From: Microterricola gilva
GTDB lineage: Bacteria; Actinomycetota; Actinomycetes; Actinomycetales; Microbacteriaceae
Assembly (NCBI RefSeq): GCF_004217495.1
Contig: NZ_SHLC01000001.1
Span: 3,286,001-3,350,000, forward strand
Direction of reading: 5' to 3'
Length of the DNA stretch: 64,000 nt
Part shown: piece after piece, positions 31,605 through 39,573 of the stretch
How positions within the stretch are numbered: position 1 is the first letter of the stretch
How the letters are laid out: the number at the start of each line of letters is the position of its first letter
Notes under the pieces: generated by a model
Databases searched by the model: none
Told to the model about the DNA's origin: nothing
The model's input: the letters and a program-made list of their open reading frames with translations, nothing else
Translations under genes and position numbers: made by a program

Positions 31605-32051
31605 TTACTTGGCCGAGCAGTTCGCTGCGGCCTCGACGGCTGCATCCTGAACGCCGGTGACGACGGCAACGAGGGCGGGGTCGGCCTCGGCCTCTTCTGC
31701 GGGCGCCTCGGTCGCGACGGGGACGGTGGCGACGTAGGCGCCTGCCTCACCGAGTGCGGCGGAGAAGTCGCCGAACGCCTTGTCGGCGTCCTCGTTCTCG
31801 ACGGTGCCGACGAGTGCGTTGACGCGGTCGGTCAGCTGGCCGAAGTACTCGGTCACGCTGGCGGGGTCGGCGGTGATGTCGCCGGCGAGGGTGTTGAGCG
31901 CACCGTTGGTGACGTTGCGCACCTCCGTGCAGGCCTCGACGGTGGTCGCGGGTGCTGCGGCGTCGGTGCTGGCCTCCGCGGCGCAACCGGTGAAAGCGAG
32001 AGCGGCACCCAGGGCGAGTGCGGCGGTGGTGACCATGCGGGTCGACTTCAT
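31605..32051 (-). CDS. Small secreted lipoprotein of unknown function
   Basis: 148 residues. Signal MKSTRMVTTAALALGAALAF and lipobox FTGC place a lipidated Cys at residue 23. The mature part is helical and Ala/Glu/Thr rich (VEACTEVRNVTNGALNTLAG), with a second and third Cys that could pair. AAGGAG lies 8 nt before ATG. No family is known; it stands alone. Confidence 0.82.
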   Translation of the reverse strand: MKSTRMVTTAALALGAALAFTGCAAEASTDAAAPATTVEACTEVRNVTNGALNTLAGDITADPASVTEYFGQLTDRVNALVGTVENEDADKAFGDFSAALGEAGAYVATVPVATEAPAEEAEADPALVAVVTGVQDAAVEAAANCSAK

Positions 32052-32207
32052 GACTGTGATTCTCCTTGAGTGCGTGCAAGCGTGGTTGAGCGCGTTGTGC
32101 CGTGGTGTGGCTGAGCGGATGTGCCGTGCTGTGGCTCGCTTTAACGCGCACGGGCGCCCCGGTAAGGGCGCCCTCGTCGCTTGCGTATTCAGTCTACAGA
32201 GCGCGTC

Positions 32208-33203
32208 TCAGTCGGCGAGCGCCGGGATCACGACCTGCTCGAACAGCTGCTGCGTCGCGCGGTCGTACGCGGCCTCCGGGAAGTAGTGGTTCGCGTAGCC
32301 GAGGCCGTGCCTCTTGCGCTCCTGCAGCCGCTCGATCACCTGCTCCGGCGTGCCGACCGCGACGGAGCCCGAGCGGTAGTTCTCGTGGACGTAGGCGGCG
32401 GCGACATCCGCCCCGACGTGCCTGGCCATGCGCGCCTCGACGGCGTTGATGCGGTCGGCGACCTCCGCCTCGGTATCGGCGACGATCGTGTTGAAGTTGG
32501 AGGAGCGGGTGATGCTGTCGAAGTCGCGGCCGATCGTCTCGCAGTGCCCGCGCAGCACGGCGCTCTTGTGGTCGAACTCCGCGAGCGTTCCGGTGAAGTT
32601 CGTGTAGTCGGCGTACTGGGCCGCGATCTTCAACGTGACCTTCTCGCCGCCGCCGGCGACCCAGATCGGGATGCCGCCCCGCTGCGGTGGCGTTGGCTGC
32701 ACGATCGCGCCGCTCACCCGGTAGTACTCGCCGTCGAGCGTGGCCTCGCCGGTCGTCCACGCCTGCTTCATGATGTCGACGCCCTCGCGGAGGCGGCCGA
32801 GGCGTTCGCCGATGCCGGGGAAGCCGTAGCCGTACGCGCGCCATTCGTGCTCGTACCAGCCGCCGCCGATGCCCATCTCGGTGCGCCCGCCGCTGATCAT
32901 GTCAACGGTCGCCGCGACCTTGGCGAGGTAGACGGGGTTGCGATAGCTCATGCATGTACACATCTGGCCGATGCGCACACGCTCGGTCACGGCGGCGAAT
33001 GCGCTCATCAGCGTCCACGCCTCGTGGGTGGCCTGATCGGTCGGCGCCGGCACGGTGTGGAAGTGGTCGTAGACCCAGATGGACTCCCACGGGCCGGCAT
33101 CCGCCGACTGGGCCAGTGCCCGCATGGTGTCCCAGTGCTCACTGGGATCGATGTCAACGAGGTCGTGGCGCCAACCCTGGGGAATGAAAGTACCGAATCG
33201 CAT
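32208..33203 (-). CDS. LLM-class flavin/F420-dependent oxidoreductase
   Basis: 331 residues of the luciferase-like TIM-barrel family: MRFGTFIPQGWRHDLVDIDP, ESIWVYDHFHTVPAP, VRIGQMCTCMSYRNPVYLAK, GIGGGWYEHEWRAYGYGFP and PIWVAGGGEKVTLKIAAQYA, a pattern usual for F420-dependent actinobacterial members. The substrate is unknown. ATG 33203 is 7 nt after TAGACT on the - strand. It is divergent from a second LLM-family enzyme. Confidence 0.9.
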   Translation of the reverse strand: MRFGTFIPQGWRHDLVDIDPSEHWDTMRALAQSADAGPWESIWVYDHFHTVPAPTDQATHEAWTLMSAFAAVTERVRIGQMCTCMSYRNPVYLAKVAATVDMISGGRTEMGIGGGWYEHEWRAYGYGFPGIGERLGRLREGVDIMKQAWTTGEATLDGEYYRVSGAIVQPTPPQRGGIPIWVAGGGEKVTLKIAAQYADYTNFTGTLAEFDHKSAVLRGHCETIGRDFDSITRSSNFNTIVADTEAEVADRINAVEARMARHVGADVAAAYVHENYRSGSVAVGTPEQVIERLQERKRHGLGYANHYFPEAAYDRATQQLFEQVVIPALAD

Positions 33204-33257
33204 GCTCGGCAGTCTAGGGGCAGGAATAAGCCCGGCGCCGCGAGCGCTGCACTCGGA

Positions 33258-34286
33258 GTGAAACGCATCGGATTCCTCTCCTTCGGGCACTATCAGGCCA
33301 TTCCCGGCTCGCGCACGCGCAACGCAAGCGACGTGCTGCTGCAATCCATCGAGCTGGCCGTGGCCGCCGAGGAGATCGGCATCGACGGCGCCTACTTCCG
33401 GGTGCACCACTTCGCCAAGCAGCTGGCGTCGCCGTTCCCGCTGCTCTCGGCGATCGGCGCCCGCACCTCGCGGATTGAGATCGGCACGGGTGTCATCGAC
33501 ATGCGCTACGAGAACGCGCTCTACATGGCCGAGGAGGCGGCCGCGGCCGACCTGATCAGCGGCGGCAGGCTGCAGCTCGGCGTCAGCCGCGGGTCACCCG
33601 AGCCGGCTATGAACGGCGCCCGCACCTTCGGCTACGTTCCGCCGGAGGGCGTGACGGATGCCGACCTCGCCCGCGCCAAGACCGAGCTGTTCCGGGCGGC
33701 CATCGCAGGTGCCGGCGTCGCCGAGCCGAACCCGCAGATGACCGGCAGCTACGAGCCGCTCGCGATCGAGCCGCAGTCGCCCGGCCTCGCCGACCGCATC
33801 TGGTGGGGCGCAGGCAGCCGCGCCACCGGGCAGTGGGCGGCCGAGCAGGGCATGAACCTGATGAGCTCCACGCTGCTCACCGAGGACACCGGCGTTCCGT
33901 TCGACCAGCTGCAGGCCGAGCAGATCGCGATGTACCGGGCGGCCTGGGCCGAGCAAGGCTGGGAGCGCACGCCGCGCGTCTCGATCAGCCGCAGCGTCAT
34001 CCCGATCACGACCGACGAGGACCGCGCATACTTCGGCGCCCGCTCGAGCGAGAGCCAGGACCAGGTCGGCTACATCGACGGCGGCATCGCCCGCTTCGGC
34101 AAGAGCTACACGGGCGAGCCGGACCAGATTGCGGCCGAGCTCGCCGCGGATGCCGCGGTGCAGGCCGCCGACACCGTGCTGCTCACCGTGCCGAATCAGC
34201 TCGGCGTCGAGTACAACGCGCGTCTGCTGCAGACGATCGCCGACCACGTCGCACCCGCGATCGGCTGGACCCCGAACCGCGGCTAG
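33258..34286 (+). CDS. LLM-class flavin-dependent oxidoreductase
   Basis: 342 residues from GTG 33258: IGFLSFGHYQAIPGSRTRNA, EEIGIDGAYFRVHHFAKQLA, RIEIGTGVIDMRYENALYMA, LQLGVSRGSPEPAM and ADRIWWGAGSRATG are luciferase-family segments. It is more like FMN monooxygenases than its divergent neighbour (32208), so the two are related in fold rather than duplicates. Start is uncertain: no ribosome site precedes it. Substrate unknown. Confidence 0.88.
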   Translation: MKRIGFLSFGHYQAIPGSRTRNASDVLLQSIELAVAAEEIGIDGAYFRVHHFAKQLASPFPLLSAIGARTSRIEIGTGVIDMRYENALYMAEEAAAADLISGGRLQLGVSRGSPEPAMNGARTFGYVPPEGVTDADLARAKTELFRAAIAGAGVAEPNPQMTGSYEPLAIEPQSPGLADRIWWGAGSRATGQWAAEQGMNLMSSTLLTEDTGVPFDQLQAEQIAMYRAAWAEQGWERTPRVSISRSVIPITTDEDRAYFGARSSESQDQVGYIDGGIARFGKSYTGEPDQIAAELAADAAVQAADTVLLTVPNQLGVEYNARLLQTIADHVAPAIGWTPNRG

Positions 34287-34325
34287 CCGGCATCCGTTCG
34301 CCCATCAGCCCGACCGCAAGGACAT

Positions 34326-34374
34326 AGTGCGTTTGCGAGGACGTTTCGGCCTGATCCGTCCTTGCAAGCGCACT
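34326..34374. repeat. Dispersed inverted repeat, copy A
   Basis: 18-nt arms (34326-34343 and 34357-34374) with two mismatches, containing the CCTTGCAAG core. It is related to copies at 37515-37575 and 39270-39311; here it follows the LLM oxidoreductase gene and could also end its transcript. Confidence 0.7.
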
Positions 34375-34448
34375 TTCTCCTGGTGCGGCGCGAGTGGCCG
34401 GGGCGGCATCCGTTGCACATCGCCCCGTGCCTGTGGCACCGTCAGCAT

Positions 34449-35057
34449 GTGACGGATACACGCAGGAGCCAGGCCGCCCGTGAACGACGCGTCGGCGCCG
34501 AGTGGCTGCGCGCGCAGCCCTCGCTCACCGGAACCCCGCCCGTCCTTGATCTCACCTCTCTCCCCGACAACCCCATCGAGATGTTCGACGATTGGCTGAG
34601 GTCAGCCGTGCACGCGGGAGCACCCGAGCCGCACGCCGCCTCACTGGCGACGCTCGATGCGGATGGCGTCCCCGATGCCCGCACACTGATCATCAAAGAG
34701 GTGAGCGACGAGGGGTGGGCCTTCGCTGGGCCACGATCGTCCCGGAAGGGGGCGCAGCTGGCCGCGCATCCGGTGGCGGCGTTGAACTTCTGGTGGCAGC
34801 CCGTTGTGCGGGCCGTGCGGGTGCGAGGCCTCGTTCGGGAGGCGACGCCCGCGGCCAGCGCTGCGGATCTCGCGGCGCGATCGGCGGCGGCGCGGGAGGA
34901 CGTCGCCCCCGGAGAGTGGGTGCTGTGGCGGATTGAACCGACGCGCGTCGAGTTCTGGCAGGGCTCGCCCGATCGGCGGCACATCCGGATCGAGTACCTG
35001 AGAGACGGTGGCAGCTGGGCTCGCACGCACGCGATTGTGGGACCGCGCGCAGGCTGA
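34449..35057 (+). CDS. Pyridoxamine 5'-phosphate oxidase-like flavoprotein
   Basis: 202 residues from GTG 34449. PdxH-type segments: NPIEMFDDWLRSAVHAGAPE, ASLATLDADGVPDARTLIIK, AFAGPRSSRKGAQLAAHPVA, LNFWWQPVVRAVRVRG. It binds FMN in a split barrel. The second half lacks the usual SQS substrate stretch of PdxH, so vitamin B6 oxidase activity is likely but not certain. The next gene is a YCII protein. Confidence 0.83.
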   Translation: MTDTRRSQAARERRVGAEWLRAQPSLTGTPPVLDLTSLPDNPIEMFDDWLRSAVHAGAPEPHAASLATLDADGVPDARTLIIKEVSDEGWAFAGPRSSRKGAQLAAHPVAALNFWWQPVVRAVRVRGLVREATPAASAADLAARSAAAREDVAPGEWVLWRIEPTRVEFWQGSPDRRHIRIEYLRDGGSWARTHAIVGPRAG

Positions 35058-35142
35058 GCCGGAGCCTCGCGCGCTCCCATCGCGTAGTTTGATCGTGATG
35101 CGCGCACGCCATCATCCGCGCCACCCCCTCAGGAGGACGACA

Positions 35143-35448
35143 ATGCACGCGGTGCTTGAGTACAGCTACGGCGACGACTACCTGGAGATTCGAGAGCTGT
35201 ACAGGGCAGCGCACCTCGCCGAGGCATGGGCCGCCGTCGAACGCGGCGAGTTGCTTCTCGGCGGCGCGGTGGGCACCGGCCCATACTCGGGGTTGCTCAT
35301 CTTCCAGGGTGATGACGCGGTGGAAATCGCACGGACATTCGCCGAGTCGGATCCCTATGTGCTCAGCGGCGTTGTGACGTCGTGGAACGCCCGCCCGTGG
35401 ACGACGGTCGTCGGCCGCGATGCCGCGACTCCCGTCCGCCCCGCATAG
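35143..35448 (+). CDS. YCII-family protein
   Basis: 101 residues with AGGAGG 6 nt before ATG. Ferredoxin-like pattern: VLEYSYGDDYLEIRELYRAA with the conserved H of RAAHLAEAW, GGAVGTGPYSGLLIFQGDDA and the SDPYVLSGVV motif (DPY) typical of YciI proteins. Probably a small enzyme or accessory of unknown substrate. Confidence 0.85.
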   Translation: MHAVLEYSYGDDYLEIRELYRAAHLAEAWAAVERGELLLGGAVGTGPYSGLLIFQGDDAVEIARTFAESDPYVLSGVVTSWNARPWTTVVGRDAATPVRPA

Positions 35449-35522
35449 GCGCCGCTGAGCCACCGCTGAGTCGCAGCACGGGCTGACGTTCGGCCGTTCG
35501 CGCTTTCGACCGACATCCGTTA

Positions 35523-35544
35523 AATTGTGCACAATTGAATTGTG
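35523..35544. promoter_or_regulatory. Probable OhrR operator
   Basis: Two overlapping palindromes: AATTGTGCACAATT (35523-35536) and CACAATT-G-AATTGTG (35530-35544). They resemble the TACAATT-AATTGTA boxes bound by OhrR in Bacillus. They cover a TAAATT -10-like box (35521) and the GTG start of ohrR, suiting peroxide-relieved self-repression. Confidence 0.72.
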
Positions 35545-36009
35545 TGCGACCATAAAGTCATGGCCGTGACCGATGAGATGGTGTGTTTCTCCCTCTACGC
35601 CGCTACCCGCGCGACGACCCAGGCGTACCGCTCGCTGCTCGAACCGTGGGGTCTCACGTATCCGCAGTACCTCGTGCTCGTGACGCTGTGGCTCGAGGGC
35701 GACCAGACGGTGTCCTCGCTCGGCGAGCACCTGCAGCTGGACTCGGGCACGCTGTCTCCGCTGCTCAAACGGATGGAGCAGGGCGGGCTGGTGCGCCGCG
35801 TGCGCCAGTCCCCCGACGAGCGCGTCGTCACGGTGACCGTCGACGAACGGGGCCGCGAGCTCCGCGCCGAGCTCGCCCACATCCCCGCACGGATCGCCGC
35901 AGGCACCGGTCTGCCGAATGAACTCTCCGCGGCTGCACTCATCGACACGCTGCAGCGCCTCACCGCGACGATGCACGCCGTGAGCGCGCACCCGGACACG
36001 CGGCGCTGA
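35542..36009 (+). CDS. ohrR: Organic hydroperoxide-sensing MarR-family repressor OhrR
   Basis: 155 residues from GTG 35542; ATG 35560 is an equally good start. EMVCFSLYAATRATTQAYRS holds the peroxide-sensing Cys (residue 15 from the GTG, the place of Cys15 in Bacillus OhrR), and LTYPQYLVLVTLWLEG and LDSGTLSPLLKRMEQGGLV match the family. No second Cys lies near the C-terminus, so it is of the one-Cys type. Oxidation by organic peroxides should free the operator. It precedes ohr by 36 nt. Confidence 0.92.
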   Translation: MCDHKVMAVTDEMVCFSLYAATRATTQAYRSLLEPWGLTYPQYLVLVTLWLEGDQTVSSLGEHLQLDSGTLSPLLKRMEQGGLVRRVRQSPDERVVTVTVDERGRELRAELAHIPARIAAGTGLPNELSAAALIDTLQRLTATMHAVSAHPDTRR

Positions 36010-36045
36010 GCCGCACACGAACTGAACCACACACGAAAGGCACAG

Positions 36046-36468
36046 ATGAACGTCCTCTACACCGCCGAAGCCCTGTCAACGGGCGCCGGACGCGACGGGA
36101 AGGTCACCACGAGCGACAGCTCCTTCCAGCTCGACCTCGCCATCCCCAAGGAGATGGGCGGCTCGGGTGCAGGCACCAACCCCGAGCAGCTTTTCGCGGC
36201 CGGCTACGCCGCCTGCTTCCACTCTGCACTGCAGGCCGTCGCCCGCAGCCAGAAGGTGACCATCGCGGACTCGGCGGTCGGCAGCCGCGTGCAGATCAGC
36301 CCCAACAATGAGGGCGGCTACCAGCTCGGCGTGCTGCTCGAGGTCACCCTTCCCGGAATCGACGCCGCGCAGGCGCAGGCGCTGACGGATGCCGCCCACC
36401 AGGTGTGCCCGTACTCCAACGCCACCCGGGGCAACATCGACGTCACCATCACGGTCTCGGAGGACTGA
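36046..36468 (+). CDS. ohr: Organic hydroperoxide resistance protein Ohr (OsmC family)
   Basis: 140 residues with both redox cysteines: AACFHSAL (about residue 60) and VCPYSNATRGN (about 124), and NPEQLFAAGYAACF, the Ohr signature. It reduces fatty-acid and other organic hydroperoxides using lipoyl thiols. Same strand as ohrR and a following dehydrogenase, 3-nt gap to the latter, so one operon is likely. Confidence 0.96.
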   Translation: MNVLYTAEALSTGAGRDGKVTTSDSSFQLDLAIPKEMGGSGAGTNPEQLFAAGYAACFHSALQAVARSQKVTIADSAVGSRVQISPNNEGGYQLGVLLEVTLPGIDAAQAQALTDAAHQVCPYSNATRGNIDVTITVSED

Positions 36469-36471
36469 ACA

Positions 36472-37494
36472 ATGAACGAGGACACCATGAGCACCGACGC
36501 CACGAGCACCGCCACGATGCGAGCACTCGTCCACCACACCTTCGGTGAGCCCGATGCCGTGCTGGCGGTCGAGGAACGTCCGCTCCCCCAGCCCGGCCCC
36601 GGCCAGGTCCGGGTGCGCACCCTCCTCTCGCCCATCCACAACCACGACCTGTGGACCGTGCGCGGCACCTACGGCTTCAAGCCGGAGCTGCCGGCACAGT
36701 CCGGAACCGAGGCCGTCGGCATCGTCGATGCCCTCGGCGAGGGCGTCGAGCAGCTCGCGGTCGGCCAGCGCGTCACGACGGGCGGCACCTTCGGCGTGTG
36801 GGCCGAGTACTTCGTGGCCAACGCCGCCGGGCTCATCCCCGTGCCGGATGCACTGCCGGACGAGATCGCCGCGCAGCTCGTCTCCATGCCGTTCAGCGCG
36901 CTCAGCCTGCTGCACTCGCTCGACCTCCACGAGGGCGACTGGCTCATCCAGAACGCGGCGAACGGCGCCGTGGGCCGTCTCGTCGCCCAGCTGGGCGCCG
37001 CCCGTGGCATCAACGTCGTCGGCCTGGTCCGTCGAGCAGAGGGCGTCGAGGAGCTCCGCGCCCAGGGCATCGAGCGGGTCATCGCCACCGACAGCCCCGA
37101 CTGGCGTGAACAGCTCACCGCGCTCACCGGTGGCGCCCCGCTCCGGGTCGGCATCGACTCCGTCGGCGGGCGTGCGGCCGGCGATGTGCTCTCAGCCCTG
37201 GCCGTCAACGGCACCCTCGTCGTCTTCGGAGCCATGGCCTCCCCGACACTCGAGCTCGCCTCCGGCGACGTCATCTTCAAGCAGGCAACGGTCAAGGGCT
37301 TCTGGGGCAGCGTCGTCAGCCGCGAGATGCCGGCCGAGCTCCGGGGCCAGCTCTTCCAGGAGCTGATCACGCGCGTGCTCGACGGCTCGATGACCCTCCC
37401 CGTCGCGGCGAGCTACGCGTTCGGCGACATCGCGGCCGCCGTTGCGGCGAGCGCCGAGCCCGGCCGCGTCGGCAAGGTGCTGCTGAAGCCGTAG
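36472..37494 (+). CDS. Zinc-type/quinone-oxidoreductase-like MDR dehydrogenase
   Basis: 340 residues. MDR fold: MRALVHHTFGEPDAVLAVEE, GTEAVGIVDALGEGVEQLAV, and the Rossmann part LIQNAANGAVGRLVAQLGAA (NADPH). It lacks the zinc-ligand Cys set, so it is a quinone reductase-type member. GGAGGA lies just upstream. Its coupling to ohr suggests removal of aldehydes or quinones made during peroxide stress; this is inference. A later ATG (36487) is possible. Confidence 0.88.
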   Translation: MNEDTMSTDATSTATMRALVHHTFGEPDAVLAVEERPLPQPGPGQVRVRTLLSPIHNHDLWTVRGTYGFKPELPAQSGTEAVGIVDALGEGVEQLAVGQRVTTGGTFGVWAEYFVANAAGLIPVPDALPDEIAAQLVSMPFSALSLLHSLDLHEGDWLIQNAANGAVGRLVAQLGAARGINVVGLVRRAEGVEELRAQGIERVIATDSPDWREQLTALTGGAPLRVGIDSVGGRAAGDVLSALAVNGTLVVFGAMASPTLELASGDVIFKQATVKGFWGSVVSREMPAELRGQLFQELITRVLDGSMTLPVAASYAFGDIAAAVAASAEPGRVGKVLLKP

Positions 37495-37514
37495 CCCGCG
37501 GCATCCGCTTTTCA

Positions 37515-37575
37515 GGAGATAGCGCGCTTGCAAGGATGATTCCGGCCGAATCGTCCTTGTGAGGGCGCTATCTCC
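37515..37575. repeat. Dispersed inverted repeat, copy B
   Basis: 27-nt arms (37515-37541 and 37549-37575) with a few mismatches, sharing CTTGCAAGGA with copy A. It lies between the convergent dehydrogenase and F420/PPOX genes and may also end transcription. Confidence 0.72.
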
Positions 37576-37595
37576 TTATTGCCGTGCGGCTGCGC

Positions 37596-38012
37596 TCATC
37601 CCACGGCGAGGTCGACGTCGCGCGAGACCGGCGCCCCGCGGTAGTCGCGGTGGCGGGCCCAGCTCAACGTGACCACGACGAGCACGACGCCCGGACGCAC
37701 CGGCTCGACGTGCGGGAACGCCGCCGCGTACGCGGTTGCGCAGCGCTCCAGCTGCGGGCCGTCGGCGATCACGGCCGTGCCCTCACACTGCAGGGTGGTG
37801 CCGTCCGCACCCCCGATGACCACGGCCACCCGCCCGTCGCGCACGATGTTCGCGACCTTGCGGGAGTCGGAACGGGCGTTGAAGACCAGCTCGCCCCCGT
37901 CCGTCGCCGTGAGATCGAGGTAGGCGGCCTGCGGAGCGCCGTGAGCCGCCGTCGTGGCCACCACGCCGCTACCGATGCCGCGTACATACGCGATCATGTC
38001 GGAGAGTTCCAT
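37596..38012 (-). CDS. PPOX-class (pyridoxamine-oxidase-like split barrel) protein
   Basis: 138 residues: MELSDMIAYVRGIGSGVVAT, APQAAYLDLTATDGGELVFN, ARSDSRKVANIVRDGRVAVV and WARHRDYRGAP are FMN/F420 split-barrel features. It is a small flavin- or F420-binding oxidoreductase of unknown substrate. ATG 38012 is 6 nt after TACGAT on the - strand, so it can have its own leaderless message though it follows the LtrA gene by 2 nt. Confidence 0.87.
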   Translation of the reverse strand: MELSDMIAYVRGIGSGVVATTAAHGAPQAAYLDLTATDGGELVFNARSDSRKVANIVRDGRVAVVIGGADGTTLQCEGTAVIADGPQLERCATAYAAAFPHVEPVRPGVVLVVVTLSWARHRDYRGAPVSRDVDLAVG

Positions 38013-38014
38013 GG

Positions 38015-39199
38015 CTACATCGTAGGGATGCCGGCCGCAGCCGCCGCACGCGCCCCGAGCAGCCGACTGACCAGGTCGAGCAGCACCAGCGCGAGCGCGG
38101 CGAGGGCGAGTGTGGCCCAGGCGGCGAGCGACCCACTGAGGAAGCAGGCCAGCGCCGGCAGCACGAGGCCGGGAACCAGCAGCTGCAGGATGCGCCCGAG
38201 CGGGCGGCCGAGGCGCACGCCGACGAGCGCGTTGGCGAGGTAGAAGCCGCCGATGCCGACGGCGAGGAGAACACGCACCGGCAGCTCGAGTGCCTCGTTG
38301 CCCCGCTCGACCGCGCTTCCGATGGCCGCGGCGATGAGGGTGAGCGCGGTGACGAGGAGGAACGGCAGGTACATGGTGACGTCACGCATCACCGAGAAGG
38401 AGTGGCTGCGCTGGGCGCGCAGCAGGCCAACCTCGGCGGTCGGCGCACCCCAGCGGAAGAAGGCGCGGGCGAGGAAGGCGCAGAGCACGAGCCCGAACAG
38501 CGCCGCCGCTCCCCCGCCGACGCTCGGGTGCTCGGCCAGAGCGGTGACACTCAGGTAGACGGCCTCACCGATCACGATCACGACGAACAGTCCGACGCGT
38601 TCGAGGAGGTGGGAGATCGACGCCTGCTCGTAGATCTCGAACGCGAAACCGCCGCGGCGCAGCGCGAGCAGGAACACCTCGGCCGCCACCGCCACGCCCC
38701 AGAGCAGGTAGCGGTACGGCTCCGGCACGAGAATCGAGCCGAGCCAGAGCATTGCGGTGCCGAGGTTGTAGGCGAGCGGACGCCAGAGCGGCACCCTGAC
38801 GGCTCCGAGCGCCCGTGGGATCAGCCACATCACGAGCAGCACGAGACGGATCCAGGCCGCCCCGACGGCGTAGAGCCACGCCATTTCGGAGATGCCCCCC
38901 GCGATCGCGATGGCCATCATCGCCGGCCCCGGCATGGCGACGACGACGAGCACGGGGATGGCCGGATGCCGCCTGCCGAAGAGGTTGTTGGTGATCATGA
39001 GGTTCACCCACGCCCACCACAGCGGGAAGAACAGCAGCACGAACAGCAGCACCGTGTCGGGGCTCGGGTCCACCTCGATCAGGTGGGCGGAGAGGGCGAT
39101 GACGACGACGAAGACGAGATCGAAGAACAGCTCGTACCAGTCGGCCGTGCGCCGGGGCGCTTCTTCCCGCTGTTCCTGTGTCGCGGAGAGCTCGGACAC
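38015..39199 (-). CDS. LtrA-type low-temperature-requirement membrane protein
   Basis: 394 residues from GTG 39199 with AGGAGG 5 nt upstream. N-terminal motif WYELFFDLVFVVVIALSAHL and FFPLWWAWVNLMITNNLF are the LtrA family marks; about 11-12 membrane helices follow (e.g. HLLERVGLFVVIVIGEAV). LtrA was first tied to cold growth in Listeria; the reaction is unknown. An open frame extends to 39454 but crosses the tRNA region and is not used. Confidence 0.9.
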   Translation of the reverse strand: MSELSATQEQREEAPRRTADWYELFFDLVFVVVIALSAHLIEVDPSPDTVLLFVLLFFPLWWAWVNLMITNNLFGRRHPAIPVLVVVAMPGPAMMAIAIAGGISEMAWLYAVGAAWIRLVLLVMWLIPRALGAVRVPLWRPLAYNLGTAMLWLGSILVPEPYRYLLWGVAVAAEVFLLALRRGGFAFEIYEQASISHLLERVGLFVVIVIGEAVYLSVTALAEHPSVGGGAAALFGLVLCAFLARAFFRWGAPTAEVGLLRAQRSHSFSVMRDVTMYLPFLLVTALTLIAAAIGSAVERGNEALELPVRVLLAVGIGGFYLANALVGVRLGRPLGRILQLLVPGLVLPALACFLSGSLAAWATLALAALALVLLDLVSRLLGARAAAAAGIPTM

Positions 39200-39269
39200 G
39201 GCAACCTCCTTGCACCGGGCAACGATGCCACGGCGAATCTCAGTATGCGCGGCATCCGTTCGCAAGGAA

Positions 39270-39311
39270 ACAGTGCGATCGCAAGGACTCCTCGGCAGAT
39301 CCCGTCCTTGC
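39270..39311. repeat. Dispersed inverted repeat, copy C (degenerate)
   Basis: GCAAGGAC (39281-39288) and GTCCTTGC (39304-39311) are perfect arms within longer imperfect ones. It belongs with copies A and B. It lies between tRNA-Ser and the LtrA gene. Confidence 0.55.
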
Positions 39312-39351
39312 AACGTCGCGAAGTCCTTGTATGGCGCTCCTCGCGGAACGC

Positions 39352-39379
39352 AAAAACCCCCGCCGAAGCGGGGGTTTTT
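39352..39379 (-). terminator. tRNA-Ser terminator
   Basis: Perfect 12-bp stem AAAAACCCCCGC (39352-39363) / GCGGGGGTTTTT (39368-39379) with CGAA loop (UUCG on the - strand), directly after the tRNA 3' end. The A and T tracts let it work both ways. Confidence 0.92.
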
Positions 39380-39387
39380 CACAAGTG

Positions 39388-39478
39388 CGGAACCGGTGGG
39401 ATTTGAACCCACGGTACCCTGTAAAGGGTACTCCACCTTAGCAGGGTGGTGCACTAGGCCGAACTATGCGACGGTTCC
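39388..39478 (-). tRNA. tRNA-Ser (anticodon GCT)
   Basis: 91 nt with long variable arm: acceptor GGAACCG/CGGTTCC plus G73, anticodon arm CACCCTGCTAAGGTG with GCT, variable arm GTACCCTTTACAGGGTAC, T-arm GTGGGTTCAAATCCCAC. CCA not encoded. Confidence 0.96.
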
Positions 39479-39510
39479 GTGGTGCTCACCGAGGCGAACA
39501 CACGACGACA

Positions 39511-39540
39511 ATCATAACCGCTTTTTGCGAGTGGTTTTGA
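39511..39540 (-). promoter_or_regulatory. Probable tRNA-Ser(GCT) promoter
   Basis: On the - strand TCAAAA (39540-39535), 18 nt, TATGAT (39516-39511), 32 nt upstream of the tRNA 5' end. The -10 is good, the -35 weak. Confidence 0.45.
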
Positions 39541-39573
39541 CCATCGGTGAATCCAGCTTAGCCGCCGGACGGT

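Noticed and set aside
34449-35057. Naming the gene pdxH
   Set aside because: Split-barrel features fit, but the usual substrate-binding second half is changed, so only the family is given.
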